64,000 nucleotides of DNA from Burkholderia sp. Bp8992 (GTDB taxonomy: Bacteria; Pseudomonadota; Gammaproteobacteria; Burkholderiales; Burkholderiaceae): NCBI RefSeq assembly GCF_003853705.1, contig NZ_QTQI01000021.1, forward strand, positions 62,001 through 126,000, written 5' to 3'. Below, piece after piece: positions 29,800 through 38,908 of the stretch (the stretch's first letter is position 1; each line of letters opens with the position of its first letter). The notes beneath the pieces are model-generated. The model saw only the letters and a program-made list of their open reading frames with translations. It did no database searches and was not told the origin of the DNA. A program made the position numbers and the translations under genes.

Positions 29800-30543
29800 A
29801 TGACCGCTACCCGATTCGCGGCGCGCGCCGGTGCGCGCCGTCCGCTCGCGCACGCGCTGGCCGCGTGCGTACTGTCGCTCGGCATCCCGCTGGCCGCGCA
29901 GGCCGCGGTGCTGACGCCCGAGCAAACCACCGACCTGTATCTCGGCGCATTCGTCAATGGCGACGTATCGAAGGCCGAGCAGTTCAACGAGGCAACCCGC
30001 ACGCACTTCGACGGCAAGGGTGTGCTCGACGTGGCGGCCGTGGCGAAGCTCGCCGACAAGGTGAGCGAGGCTATCGTCGCCTCGATCCTGAACAAGGTGC
30101 CGGCGACGGTGCGCGCAACGGTGAGTGGGCCGGCCACCGCGGCGATCGAGTCATTTCAGCATGCACTCGCGCGCTCCGAGTGCAAGGCCACCGGCTCGAC
30201 CCGGAAACCGAACGAATCCGTGGAAGGCGAATCGATCGCGACGGTCGAATTCGCGTGCCGCGTCGCCGAGGTGGAGCCTGGCTTGAGGGCGCTGCAGGAG
30301 AAGATCGACGAGCCGCGCTCGGAGGACGACAACGCGCGCGCGGCATACCTCGCGACGTTCTTGAAGGGCTTGGTACCCGTGTTCGACCACGCGTCGACGA
30401 GCCGGCCGATGACAGGCCGGATCGACCTGCATGGCACGGACGGCAAGGGCTGGATCATGGATGCCCCCGCCCAGGTGCTGCGACCCGTCGCCAACGCGCT
30501 GATGAGCCAGATACGGGACGCGAACGGCGACGCCGACAAGTAA
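29800..30543 (+). CDS. Exported protein of unknown function
   Basis: A 247-residue protein that I do not recognise. The N-terminus (MTATRFAARAGARRPLAHAL) carries a signal peptide with a hydrophobic core ending near AAQAA (residue about 39). The mature part is alpha-helical and Ala-rich with two Cys residues (in RSECKATG and VEFACRVAE), which could form one disulfide in the periplasm. It has an even, high-G+C codon pattern like its neighbours. It starts 142 bases past the barstar terminator and is followed after 65 bases by another exported protein with a similar helical design, suggesting a two-gene unit. Confidence 0.8.
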   Translation: MTATRFAARAGARRPLAHALAACVLSLGIPLAAQAAVLTPEQTTDLYLGAFVNGDVSKAEQFNEATRTHFDGKGVLDVAAVAKLADKVSEAIVASILNKVPATVRATVSGPATAAIESFQHALARSECKATGSTRKPNESVEGESIATVEFACRVAEVEPGLRALQEKIDEPRSEDDNARAAYLATFLKGLVPVFDHASTSRPMTGRIDLHGTDGKGWIMDAPAQVLRPVANALMSQIRDANGDADK

Positions 30544-30608
30544 TCGGCAGCACGCTGGCCGTCGTGCACGTTGCCGGCGCGCCGGACATTCGAAACAGGG
30601 AGTCAACG

Positions 30609-31430
30609 ATGAACGTTTTCGCACGAGGGCTGCTGGTTGCCGTAGCCGTGGCGTCGATGGCCGGCGTGGCGACTGCGGATGCCGTCGCTGCCGACCCGGC
30701 GCCGATGCCGGCGTCGCAGGCCGCGTATCCGGCCGTCGAGCGCTTGCTTGCCGACCTGCGCACACGCTCGACACCGGACCAGTATGCGGCGGTGGCCGGC
30801 GCGATTCACACATCGTCGGCGCTGGCCGGCCAGATGAACGAACTGGTCGATGCGCGGCTGTTGACACGCATCGTGGTGGATAGCGGCGAGCCCGCGCTCG
30901 GCAGGACGACCGGCGCGTTGCGCAACGGGAGCGTCTGGATCCTGACGCCGGAGTTCGTCGCGAACCAGGCGCCGCGGCGGCTGTTCGACGTCGTGCAGGA
31001 AGACGACATCCTGCCGGACAACATGGTGTTCGCGCTCGGTTACATGGCATGGCGCACGCAGCACGATGCCGAAGTGAACCGCGCGGCCGACGCGATGCAG
31101 GCGTCGGCCGACGGCGTCGACGCGAAGAAGCAGCGATGGATCGACCTGAACACGCGGATCGATGCCGGCGGCTTCATCCAGGGCTGGAACGATACGGTGG
31201 ATGCCGCGACGTTCCGGCACGACGGTCGGCCGATCAGCGTCGTGCAGGCCGTCCAGATGATGATGAACCTGCGCTACCGCGGGCCGCTGATCCAGGCGAT
31301 CCGGGCGACGCCGCCGTTGCGGGTTGCCGCGCCGACATTCGAACCCGATGCGGCCAGCATCGACGCGCTGGCGTCGGTGCTCAAGGGTTCCGGCGTCATC
31401 GACATCGAGCCGTTGAACGCGGCCCGCTGA
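30609..31430 (+). CDS. Exported protein of unknown function
   Basis: A 273-residue protein with a signal peptide (MNVFARGLLVAVAVASMAGV, cleavage near DAVAA). The mature part is helical, with a repeated MAWRTQHDAEVNRAADAMQ and a C-terminal segment around VVQAVQMMMNLRYRG. No family is recognised and no cysteines are seen. A ribosome site (AACAGGGAGTCAACG) precedes the ATG. It lies downstream of the other exported protein and converges on rsmE, 6 bases away, so terminators must overlap the coding ends. Confidence 0.78.
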   Translation: MNVFARGLLVAVAVASMAGVATADAVAADPAPMPASQAAYPAVERLLADLRTRSTPDQYAAVAGAIHTSSALAGQMNELVDARLLTRIVVDSGEPALGRTTGALRNGSVWILTPEFVANQAPRRLFDVVQEDDILPDNMVFALGYMAWRTQHDAEVNRAADAMQASADGVDAKKQRWIDLNTRIDAGGFIQGWNDTVDAATFRHDGRPISVVQAVQMMMNLRYRGPLIQAIRATPPLRVAAPTFEPDAASIDALASVLKGSGVIDIEPLNAAR

Positions 31431-31436
31431 CGCGCT

Positions 31437-32225
31437 TTACCACCCGCCCCAGCGCGCTGCCAACGCCGCGAGCACGGCCGCGCCGGCCGTCTCGGTGCGC
31501 AGTACGCGCGGCCCGAGCGACAACGCGGTGAACCCGCGGGCGCGCGCCGCGCTTTCCTCGTCGGGCGACAGCCCGCCTTCGGGGCCGATCAGCAGCGTGA
31601 TGGTAGCCGCAGGCGGCGCGTCGGGCAGCGACGCGAACGGGATGCTCGCACGCGGCGACAGCAGCAGTCGCAACTCGCCGTCGGCCGGCGCAGCCGGCAA
31701 CGTATCGAGCCACGCGTGGAAGCCGGCGACCGGCGCGACGTCGGGTACACGGTTGCGCCCGCACTGTTCGCACGACGCACGCACGACGCCGCGCCAGTGC
31801 GCGACGCGCTTGTCCGCGCGTTCACCGGACAGCTTCACGACGCCGCGCGCGGTCGACAGCGGCACGACCGCCGCGACGCCGAGCTCGACGGCCTTCTCGA
31901 TCACCCAGTCCATCTTGTCGCCGCCGGCGATCCCTTGCGCAAGCGTCACGCGGTAGGGCGGCTCGGCTTCGGCCGCCTCGAATGCCTCGATCTGCACGAT
32001 CGCGCTGCGCTTGTCGATCTCGACGAGCCGCGCGCGGTACTGGCCGCCGCTGCCGTCGAACAGCGCGAGCATGTCGCCGGGTTGCAGGCGCAGCACCTGG
32101 GCGTGGCGCGCGACATCGGCCGGCAACGCGAGCGTGGCGTCGGCGCGCAATGCGGCGTCGACGAAAAAGCGCGGCACGGCCGCGGTAGTGGTGGCTTCGT
32201 TCATGCGTGTTGCGGTGTCGGTCAT
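31437..32225 (-). CDS. rsmE: 16S rRNA (uracil-1498-N3)-methyltransferase
   Basis: RsmE methylates U1498 of 16S rRNA. The family core begins at PRFFVDAALRADATLAL; the SPOUT fold with the C-terminal SAM knot is recognised from LLIGPEGGLSPDEESAARARGF and LGPRVLRTETAGAA. From the ATG at 32225, which overlaps the VOC gene stop (ATGA), it is 262 residues; a second Met at 32204 also precedes the core. The longer open frame upstream reads through the VOC gene and is not coding for this protein. It is convergent with the exported-protein gene at 30609. Confidence 0.94.
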   Translation of the reverse strand: MTDTATRMNEATTTAAVPRFFVDAALRADATLALPADVARHAQVLRLQPGDMLALFDGSGGQYRARLVEIDKRSAIVQIEAFEAAEAEPPYRVTLAQGIAGGDKMDWVIEKAVELGVAAVVPLSTARGVVKLSGERADKRVAHWRGVVRASCEQCGRNRVPDVAPVAGFHAWLDTLPAAPADGELRLLLSPRASIPFASLPDAPPAATITLLIGPEGGLSPDEESAARARGFTALSLGPRVLRTETAGAAVLAALAARWGGW

Positions 32226-32638
32226 GCGTCGAGACGGCGTCCAAGCGCCCATCGGTAGCCGTCGAGATCCTCGATCTGCGCGAAGCGGTCGCCCCAGAAC
32301 TGGTCCTGCGGCGCGCTCAGCGACTTCGCGCCTGCGTCGAGCGCGCGCTGCCAGGTGGCGTCGACGTCGTCGACATACAGATAGAACGATTGCGGTGCGG
32401 TCGAGTTCGAGCTCTTCGGCGTGAGCGCGGTCGAGCCGAACGCGCCTTCGGGCGCGAACATCACGATCAGCTGGCCGCGGTAGCTCATCTCGACGTGCAT
32501 GATCGCGCCGTCCTCGTCGTGCACGTCGCGCAGCGCGAAGCCGAAGGCGGCCTTGAAGAAATCGATGGCCGCGCGCGCGTTGCGTACGGCCAGGTAGGGC
32601 GTCAACCAAGGCACGTTGGCCGGACGTGGATCGGTCAT
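32222..32638 (-). CDS. VOC-superfamily (glyoxalase/PhnB-like) protein
   Basis: A 138-residue protein of the vicinal-oxygen-chelate fold (start MTDPRPANVPWLTPYL). Two beta-alpha-beta-beta-beta modules are visible: AVRNARAAIDFFKAAFGFAL...MSYRGQLIVMFAPEG and SFYLYVDDVDATWQRALDAGAK...WGDRFAQIEDLDGYRWAL. PhnB-like proteins of this kind bind a metal or a small ligand, but the substrate is unknown. It overlaps rsmE by 4 bases and begins 118 bases downstream of the speE end. Confidence 0.85.
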   Translation of the reverse strand: MTDPRPANVPWLTPYLAVRNARAAIDFFKAAFGFALRDVHDEDGAIMHVEMSYRGQLIVMFAPEGAFGSTALTPKSSNSTAPQSFYLYVDDVDATWQRALDAGAKSLSAPQDQFWGDRFAQIEDLDGYRWALGRRLDA

Positions 32639-32756
32639 GAAAATCTCCTGTGGGACCAGGGTGGCGCGGCGTCCGGGTCGCTCCGGTTCCGTGTTTCGCA
32701 CGGCGAACCATGCAGGACCTCGACGGAATGGCGGAACGATACGGCCGACCGGACGC

Positions 32757-33614
32757 TCAGCGGCGAACGCCCAGTGTATCGCGCAGCGCGCGCGGCAGGG
32801 CAAAGAGGGACGCATGCAGCCGCGCATCGTAGTAGCGCAGGCCGTGGACGCGACGGGCCGCGAGCCGTTCGTCGATGTCGTGCGCGAACAGCGCGGCCGC
32901 GTCGAGCGTGTCGCTCGCGATCGCCATCAGCCACTGCGAACCGTACAGCGGCACGTGCGCGGACAGCGGATCGACGACCGCGAAGCTCGCGCGCAGGTCG
33001 TCGAGCAGCGCGGCGATGCGCGTGGCGTGGAACACCGGCGAGCCGAGATGCAACGAGATCGCGCCGCACGGCGTGAGAATGCGCTTGAGCCGCGCGTAGA
33101 ACGCGCGCGTATAGAGGCCGGCCGCCGGAGAATCGGGCGGCGTGAGGTCGAACACGACGAGATCGAAATGCTCGACGGTCGAGTCGACGAAATGCGCGGC
33201 GTCGCCGATCACGACCTCGACGCGCGGGTCGTCGAGCGCGCCCTGGTGCACGTCGTCGAGATAGCGGCGCGCCATCCCGATCACTTCGTCGTCGAGCTCC
33301 GCGATCACGATCCGCTCGAGGCACGCGTGCTTGAGCAGCTGGCGTGCCGCGCCGCCGTCGCCGCCGCCGAGCACGAGCGCCTTCTTCGGCGACGGGTGCG
33401 CGAGCGCGGCCGGGTGCGTCATGCACTCGTGATAGACGTACTCGTCGCCGACCGACGTCATCGGCCGGCCGTCCAGCGTGAACAGGCGGCCGAGCTGCGG
33501 CGTTTCCCAGACTTCGATCTGCTGGTGCGGGGACGCGACGTGCGCGAGCCGCCGGGCATTCGGGAAGCCGTAGGTGGCGTGGGGCGTAGGGTGAAAGAGA
33601 AGGGTGGTGCTCAC
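32757..33614 (-). CDS. speE: Spermidine synthase (polyamine aminopropyltransferase)
   Basis: SpeE transfers an aminopropyl group from decarboxylated SAM to putrescine. The 285-residue protein has the family elements FTLDGRPMTSVGDEYVYHECMTH (substrate loop), VLGGGDGGAARQLLKH (cofactor loop), AELDDEVIGMAR, and DLVVFDLTPPDSPAAGLYT (catalytic Asp). The start MSTTLLFHPTPHA at 33614 lies close to the usual family start, although SpeE proteins vary here. It is divergent from tkt (262 bases between starts); no decarboxylase (SpeD) lies in the window, so the SAM decarboxylation step is encoded elsewhere. Confidence 0.93.
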   Translation of the reverse strand: MSTTLLFHPTPHATYGFPNARRLAHVASPHQQIEVWETPQLGRLFTLDGRPMTSVGDEYVYHECMTHPAALAHPSPKKALVLGGGDGGAARQLLKHACLERIVIAELDDEVIGMARRYLDDVHQGALDDPRVEVVIGDAAHFVDSTVEHFDLVVFDLTPPDSPAAGLYTRAFYARLKRILTPCGAISLHLGSPVFHATRIAALLDDLRASFAVVDPLSAHVPLYGSQWLMAIASDTLDAAALFAHDIDERLAARRVHGLRYYDARLHASLFALPRALRDTLGVRR

Positions 33615-33876
33615 GGGCGGGCCACTCGGGGGCAGGCAGTTCCGACGTCTGAATTATAGGAGGCCGGCGCTTTGACGGAAAACCGTGCCGGAACACTACG
33701 CGCCGACAAGGGAAATGTCAGCCCATCTGTTAAAATGACGAGCTTTGCAGCCCCGTCCGTAGGCTCCGTCCGCTTCGCGTCCGTCAGGCGCCGCACCGCG
33801 CGCCGGGAACGATTGACGCTCGAGCTTCCGGATGCCGCCGTGCCCCCGTTTCCTCGACTCGTTCTCCGGACTCGAC

Positions 33877-35904
33877 ATGACGACTTCGTCTCCCGCCTCC
33901 ACCACCCTGATGGCCAACGCGATCCGTGCGCTCGCGATGGACGCCGTCCAGCAAGCGAACTCCGGCCACCCCGGCATGCCGATGGGCATGGCCGAAATCG
34001 GCGTCGCGCTCTGGTCGCGCCACCTGAAGCACAACCCGACGAACCCGCACTGGGCCGACCGCGACCGCTTCGTGCTGTCGAACGGCCATGGCTCGATGCT
34101 GCTGTACTCGCTGCTGCACCTGACCGGCTACGACCTGCCGATCGAAGAGCTGAAGAACTTCCGCCAGCTGCACTCGAAGACGCCGGGTCACCCGGAATAC
34201 GGGATCACGCCGGGCGTCGAGACGACCACCGGCCCGCTCGGCCAGGGCCTCGCGAACGCGGTCGGCATGGCGCTCGGCGAAGCGCTGATGGCCGACGAGT
34301 TCAACCGCGACGGCGCGAAGATCGTCGATCACCACACGTACGTGTTCCTCGGCGACGGCTGCCTGATGGAAGGCATCTCGCACGAAGCCTGCTCGCTCGC
34401 GGGCACGCTGAAGCTGAACAAGCTGATCGCGCTGTACGACGATAACGGCATCTCGATCGACGGCGACGTCGTGAACTGGTTCCACGACGACACGCCGAAG
34501 CGCTTCGAGGCATACGGCTGGAACGTGATCCCGAACGTGAACGGCCATGACGTCGACGCGGTCGACGCGGCCATCGCGAAGGCGAAGCTGTCGGACAAGC
34601 CGACGCTGATCTGCTGCAAGACGGTGATCGGCCAGGGCGCGGCAACCAAGGCCGGCGGCCACGACGTGCACGGCGCGGCGCTCGGCGCGGAAGAAATCGC
34701 GAAGACGCGCGAAGCGCTCGGCTGGAAGTGGGAGCCGTTCGTGATTCCGCAGGAAGTCTACGCGGCATGGGATGCGAAGGAAGCCGGCAAGCGCGCCGAA
34801 ACCGAATGGGACGCGACGTTCGCTGCTTATCGCGCCAAGTTCCCGGCAGAAGCCGCCGAATTCGAGCGCCGGATGGCCAACCAGCTGCCGGCCGACTGGG
34901 CCGAGAAGGCGGCAGCGATCATCGCCGGCGCGAACGAGCGCGGCGAGACGGTGGCGACCCGCAAGGCGTCGCAGCAGGCGATCGAAGGCCTGGCTGCCGC
35001 GCTGCCCGAACTGCTCGGCGGCTCGGCCGACCTGACCGGCTCGAACCTGACCAACTGGAAGGCGTCGAAGGCGGTCCGCGCGAATCCGGAAGGCCCGGGC
35101 GTCGCGCTGGGCAACCACATCAACTACGGCGTGCGCGAATTCGGCATGAGCGCCGCGATCAACGGCCTCGCGCTGCACGGCGGCCACAAGCCGTTCGGCG
35201 GCACGTTCCTGACGTTCTCCGACTACAGCCGCAACGCGCTGCGCGTCGCCGCGCTGATGAAGGTGCCGTCGATCTTCGTGTTCACGCACGATTCGATCGG
35301 CCTCGGCGAAGACGGCCCGACGCACCAGTCGATCGAGCACGTGTCGAGCCTGCGCCTGATCCCGAACCACGACGTGTGGCGTCCGGCCGACACGGTCGAG
35401 ACGGCCGTCGCGTGGACGCACGCGGTCGCCGCGGATCGTCCGTCGAGCCTGATCTTCAGCCGCCAGAACCTCGCGTTCAACCCGCGTACCGACGCGCAGA
35501 TCGCGAACATCGCGAAGGGCGGCTACGTGCTGAAGGACTGGGACGAGGAGATCGTCGCGCGCAAGATCATCCTGATCGCGACGGGCTCGGAAGTCGAACT
35601 CGCGATGAAGGCCGTCGAGCCGCTCGCGCAGCAGGGCATCGCGGCCCGCGTCGTGTCGATGCCGTCGACCAACGTGTTCGACCGCCAGGACGCCGAATAC
35701 CGCGAACGCGTGCTGCCGCACGGCGTGCGCCGCGTCGCGATCGAAGCGGGCGTGACGAGCTTCTGGCACAAGTACGTCGGCCTCGAAGGCGGCGTCGTCG
35801 GGATCGACACGTTCGGCGAATCGGCACCGGCCGGCGTGCTGTTCAAGTACTTCGGCTTCACCGTCGAACACGTCGTCGAGACCGCGAAGGCCGTACTGGC
35901 CTAA
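33877..35904 (+). CDS. tkt: Transketolase
   Basis: Thiamine diphosphate enzyme moving two-carbon ketol units in the pentose phosphate pathway, 675 residues. TPP-binding elements are [32 protein letters not shown] and the [15 protein letters not shown] segment; catalytic [11 protein letters not shown]-like region [16 protein letters not shown] and [16 protein letters not shown]-type [18 protein letters not shown] follow. The ATG at 33877 was chosen because the family starts here; the upstream Met at 33832 has no ribosome site. Gap follows 87 bases later on the same strand. TAAAAT near 33731 may be its -10. Confidence 0.97.
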   Translation: MTTSSPASTTLMANAIRALAMDAVQQANSGHPGMPMGMAEIGVALWSRHLKHNPTNPHWADRDRFVLSNGHGSMLLYSLLHLTGYDLPIEELKNFRQLHSKTPGHPEYGITPGVETTTGPLGQGLANAVGMALGEALMADEFNRDGAKIVDHHTYVFLGDGCLMEGISHEACSLAGTLKLNKLIALYDDNGISIDGDVVNWFHDDTPKRFEAYGWNVIPNVNGHDVDAVDAAIAKAKLSDKPTLICCKTVIGQGAATKAGGHDVHGAALGAEEIAKTREALGWKWEPFVIPQEVYAAWDAKEAGKRAETEWDATFAAYRAKFPAEAAEFERRMANQLPADWAEKAAAIIAGANERGETVATRKASQQAIEGLAAALPELLGGSADLTGSNLTNWKASKAVRANPEGPGVALGNHINYGVREFGMSAAINGLALHGGHKPFGGTFLTFSDYSRNALRVAALMKVPSIFVFTHDSIGLGEDGPTHQSIEHVSSLRLIPNHDVWRPADTVETAVAWTHAVAADRPSSLIFSRQNLAFNPRTDAQIANIAKGGYVLKDWDEEIVARKIILIATGSEVELAMKAVEPLAQQGIAARVVSMPSTNVFDRQDAEYRERVLPHGVRRVAIEAGVTSFWHKYVGLEGGVVGIDTFGESAPAGVLFKYFGFTVEHVVETAKAVLA

Positions 35905-35991
35905 GACCATAAGCGACGCGCGCCACCCCGCGCGCGCGTCGCACCGTGAAGCTGCACGAAACGAATTTTTTCAGCCATCAGGAGATAGACC

Positions 35992-37002
35992 ATGACGATT
36001 CGCGTCGCAATCAACGGCTACGGCCGTATCGGCCGCAACACGCTGCGCGCGTTCTATGAAAACGGCAAGAAGCACGATCTCGAGATCGTCGCGATCAACG
36101 ACCTGGGTGATGCGAAGACCAACGCGCACCTGACCCAGTACGACACCGCGCACGGCAAGTTCCCGGGCGAAGTGTCGGTCGACGGCGATTACCTCGTCGT
36201 GAACGGCGACAAGATCCGCGTGCTGGCGAACCGCAACCCGGCCGAACTGCCGTGGGGCGAGCTGGGCGTCGACGTCGTGATGGAATGCACGGGCTTCTTC
36301 ACGACGAAGGAAAAGGCGAGCGCGCACCTGAAGGGCGGCGCGAAGAAGGTGATCATCTCGGCGCCGGGCGGCAAGGACGTCGACGCGACGATCGTCTACG
36401 GCGTGAACCACAACGTGCTGAAGGCCGAGCACACGGTCATCTCGAACGCATCGTGCACGACGAACTGCCTCGCGCCGCTCGTCAAGCCGCTGAACGACAA
36501 GATCGGCCTCGAAACCGGCCTGATGACGACGATCCACGCGTACACGAACGACCAGGTGCTGACGGACGTCTATCACGAAGACCTGCGCCGCGCGCGTTCG
36601 GCCACGCACAGCCAGATCCCGACGAAGACGGGCGCGGCTTCGGCCGTCGGCCTCGTGCTGCCGGAACTGAACGGCAAGCTCGACGGTTACGCGATCCGCG
36701 TCCCGACGATCAACGTGTCGGTCGTTGACCTGTCGTTCATCGCGAAGCGCGACACGACGGTCGAGGAAGTCAACGCGATCATGAAGGAAGCATCGGAAGG
36801 CGCGCTGAAGGGCATCCTCGGCTACAACGACGCACCGCTGGTGTCGATCGACTTCAACCACAACCCGGCTTCGTCGACGTTCGACGCGACGCTGACCAAG
36901 GTGTCGGGCCGCCTCGTCAAGGTGTCGAGCTGGTACGACAACGAGTGGGGTTTCTCGAACCGCATGCTGGATACGGCAGTCGCATTCGCGAACGCGAAGT
37001 AA
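35992..37002 (+). CDS. gap: Glyceraldehyde-3-phosphate dehydrogenase
   Basis: NAD-dependent GAPDH of 336 residues, acting in glycolysis and gluconeogenesis in the cytoplasm. The N-terminal [16 protein letters not shown] binds [17 protein letters not shown] supplies the NAD-specific Asp, [11 protein letters not shown] contains the catalytic Cys 155, and [20 protein letters not shown] and [12 protein letters not shown] complete the active site. TATCAGGAGATAGACC precedes the ATG. It is downstream of tkt, an arrangement seen in other betaproteobacteria (often followed by pgk, which is not here). Confidence 0.98.
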   Translation: MTIRVAINGYGRIGRNTLRAFYENGKKHDLEIVAINDLGDAKTNAHLTQYDTAHGKFPGEVSVDGDYLVVNGDKIRVLANRNPAELPWGELGVDVVMECTGFFTTKEKASAHLKGGAKKVIISAPGGKDVDATIVYGVNHNVLKAEHTVISNASCTTNCLAPLVKPLNDKIGLETGLMTTIHAYTNDQVLTDVYHEDLRRARSATHSQIPTKTGAASAVGLVLPELNGKLDGYAIRVPTINVSVVDLSFIAKRDTTVEEVNAIMKEASEGALKGILGYNDAPLVSIDFNHNPASSTFDATLTKVSGRLVKVSSWYDNEWGFSNRMLDTAVAFANAK

Positions 37003-37050
37003 TCCCGCACGTTGCGCGGCCGCCGCAACGCGGCTTGCGCAGCGAACGAG

Positions 37051-37082
37051 CCCGGCCCGGGGTTTCCCGGCCGGGTTTTTTA
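37051..37082 (+). terminator. Intrinsic terminator after gap
   Basis: CCCGGCC (37051-37057) pairs with GGCCGGG (37069-37075), enclosing GGG-TTT-CCC, followed by TTTTTTA. It overlaps the stop codon of the convergent lysR gene. Confidence 0.88.
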
Positions 37083-37970
37083 TTGCCCGGCGTTCGCCGT
37101 CACCTGCTCGATCGCATCGACGAACGCACGTTTCAACGGGCTGTCGAGATCGGTCCACGCGAGGCCGATGCCGGTGCGATGCCCGGCCAGGTCGAGCGGC
37201 CGCGCGAGCACGTTCGGCGGCAGCGCGCTCGCGGCTTCCGCCGGGATCAGCCCGATCCCCATTCCGGCCGCGACGAGCGCGAGCATCGTCGTGAATTCCC
37301 CGAACTCCTGCGCAATCTCGAGCGTCGTGCCCGCGCGGCTCAGCGCGAGCAGCATGTCGTCGTGAAAGCCGGGCGCGTAGCGGCGCGCGAGCACGAACGC
37401 CGGCTGGCCCCGCAACGCGGCCGGCGCGATCGCATCATGCACGGCCAGCGGATGGCCGAGCGGCAGCGCGACGACGAATCCCTCCTCGAGCACCACGCGC
37501 GTGTCGATGCCCGCATACGCGGCCGGCAGCCGGATCATCCCGAAATCGATGCGCCGGTCGCGCAGCGCGGCGATCTGGTCGGGCGTCGGCATGTCCTTCA
37601 ATTCGAGCGCGATCAGCGGATAGCGCTCGCGCATCGTGCGCAGCACGGCCGGCAGCAGCGCGGGCAGCACCGACGACACGAACGCGATCCGCAGCGTGCC
37701 GATTTCGCCGCGGCTCGACAGCCGCGCCAGCTGCTCCGCGCGCGCGGCCTGCTGCAGCGTGGCGCGCGCCTCGGGCAGGAACACGCGCCCCGTGTCGCTC
37801 AGTTCGACCTTGTGCCGGTCGCGCTCGAACAGGCGCGCGCCCAGCTCTTCCTCGAGTGCCTTGATCTGCATGCTCAGCGCGGGCTGCACGATGAACAGGC
37901 GCTGCGCGGCACGCCCGAAATGCAGCTCTTCCGCGAGCGTGACGAAGGCGCGCAATTGCTTGAGTTCCAT
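37080..37970 (-). CDS. LysR-family transcriptional regulator divergent from idnO-idnD
   Basis: A 296-residue LysR-type regulator. The N-terminal helix-turn-helix ELKQLRAFVTLAEELHFGRAAQRLFIVQPALSMQIK is clear, followed by the effector-binding domain from about residue 90. It is transcribed away from idnO, 151 bases between starts, and a LysR box lies in this gap. The probable target is idnO-idnD; the inducer is unknown (5-ketogluconate or idonate are candidates). It ends inside the gap terminator. Confidence 0.92.
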   Translation of the reverse strand: MELKQLRAFVTLAEELHFGRAAQRLFIVQPALSMQIKALEEELGARLFERDRHKVELSDTGRVFLPEARATLQQAARAEQLARLSSRGEIGTLRIAFVSSVLPALLPAVLRTMRERYPLIALELKDMPTPDQIAALRDRRIDFGMIRLPAAYAGIDTRVVLEEGFVVALPLGHPLAVHDAIAPAALRGQPAFVLARRYAPGFHDDMLLALSRAGTTLEIAQEFGEFTTMLALVAAGMGIGLIPAEAASALPPNVLARPLDLAGHRTGIGLAWTDLDSPLKRAFVDAIEQVTANAGQ

Positions 37971-37995
37971 GGGCGGCAGGCTCGGGAAGGCGGTA

Positions 37996-38010
37996 ATCAG
38001 ATTTCATGAT
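37996..38010. promoter_or_regulatory. LysR box ATC-N9-GAT between lysR and idnO
   Basis: ATCAGATTTCATGAT has the form ATC-N9-GAT and T-N11-A, the canonical LysR-type binding motif. It lies 26 bases upstream of the lysR start (37970) and 112 bases upstream of idnO, so the regulator may control both its own gene and the operon. Confidence 0.6.
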
Positions 38011-38121
38011 AACCGGATCAAAAAAGACCATTGGCGCGGGTTCCGTCCGGCGGCGGAAGATAGCGTCGACGCGAGACCGGCCGCGATGGGCCGCCGGCTC
38101 GACTGGCACGAGGAGACATCC

Positions 38122-38895
38122 ATGACCCATGCGCTTGACCGGTTCCGCCTTGACGGCCGCCGCGCACTGATTACCGGCTCCGGACGCGGAATCGGGCTCA
38201 CGCTCGCCCGCGGGCTCGCGGAAGCCGGCGCCGCGATCGTCATCAACGATCGCAATGAGGAGAAGGCCGCGACGCTCGCGCGCCGTTTCCGCGACGAAGG
38301 TTTTGCTGCCGACCATGCGGCGTTCGACGTCGCCGAGCACGCGCAGGTGCGCGCGGCGATCGACGCTTTCGAGGCGCGCGTCGGCGCGATCGACATCCTC
38401 GTGAACAACGCCGGCATCCAGCGCCGCGCGCCGCTCGACACCTTCGAACCGGACGACTGGCAGGCGCTGATGCGCGTGAACCTCGACGGCGTGTTCAACG
38501 TCGCGCAGGCCGTCGCGCGGCACATGATCGCGCGCGGCCACGGGAAGATCATCAACATCTGCTCGGTGCAGAGCGAACTCGCGCGGCCGACGATCGCGCC
38601 GTATGCCGCGACCAAGGGCGCAGTGCGGATGCTGACGAAAGGGATGTGCGCCGACTGGGCACGCCACGGCATCCAGGCGAACGGCCTCGCGCCCGGCTAC
38701 TTCGAAACCGAACTGAATCGCGCGCTGGTCGACGATGCGGCGTTCTCGGACTGGCTGTGCAAGCGCACGCCGGCCGGCCGCTGGGGGCGCGCCGACGAGC
38801 TGTGCGGCGCGGCGATCTTCCTCGCATCGGCCGCATCCGATTTCGTGAACGGCCAGACGCTGTTCGTGGATGGCGGGCTGACCAGTGCCGTCTGA
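38122..38895 (+). CDS. idnO: Gluconate 5-dehydrogenase (5-ketogluconate reductase), SDR family
   Basis: A 257-residue SDR that interconverts 5-ketogluconate and gluconate. Motifs: ITGSGRGIGLTLARGL (cofactor), NNAGIQRRAPLDTF, NICSVQSELARPTIAPYAATKGAV with the Ser-Tyr-Lys triad, and NGLAPGYFETELN. NNAGIQRRxP and SVQSELARxTI are typical for IdnO/Gno. It lies 13 bases before idnD, the dehydrogenase producing its substrate, and a ribosome site (GAGGAGACATCC) precedes the ATG. Confidence 0.92.
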   Translation: MTHALDRFRLDGRRALITGSGRGIGLTLARGLAEAGAAIVINDRNEEKAATLARRFRDEGFAADHAAFDVAEHAQVRAAIDAFEARVGAIDILVNNAGIQRRAPLDTFEPDDWQALMRVNLDGVFNVAQAVARHMIARGHGKIINICSVQSELARPTIAPYAATKGAVRMLTKGMCADWARHGIQANGLAPGYFETELNRALVDDAAFSDWLCKRTPAGRWGRADELCGAAIFLASAASDFVNGQTLFVDGGLTSAV

Positions 38896-38908
38896 CAAGG
38901 AGCGTGTC

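Noticed and set aside
33784-35910. 708-codon minus-strand frame opposite tkt
   Set aside because: Antisense to complete transketolase.
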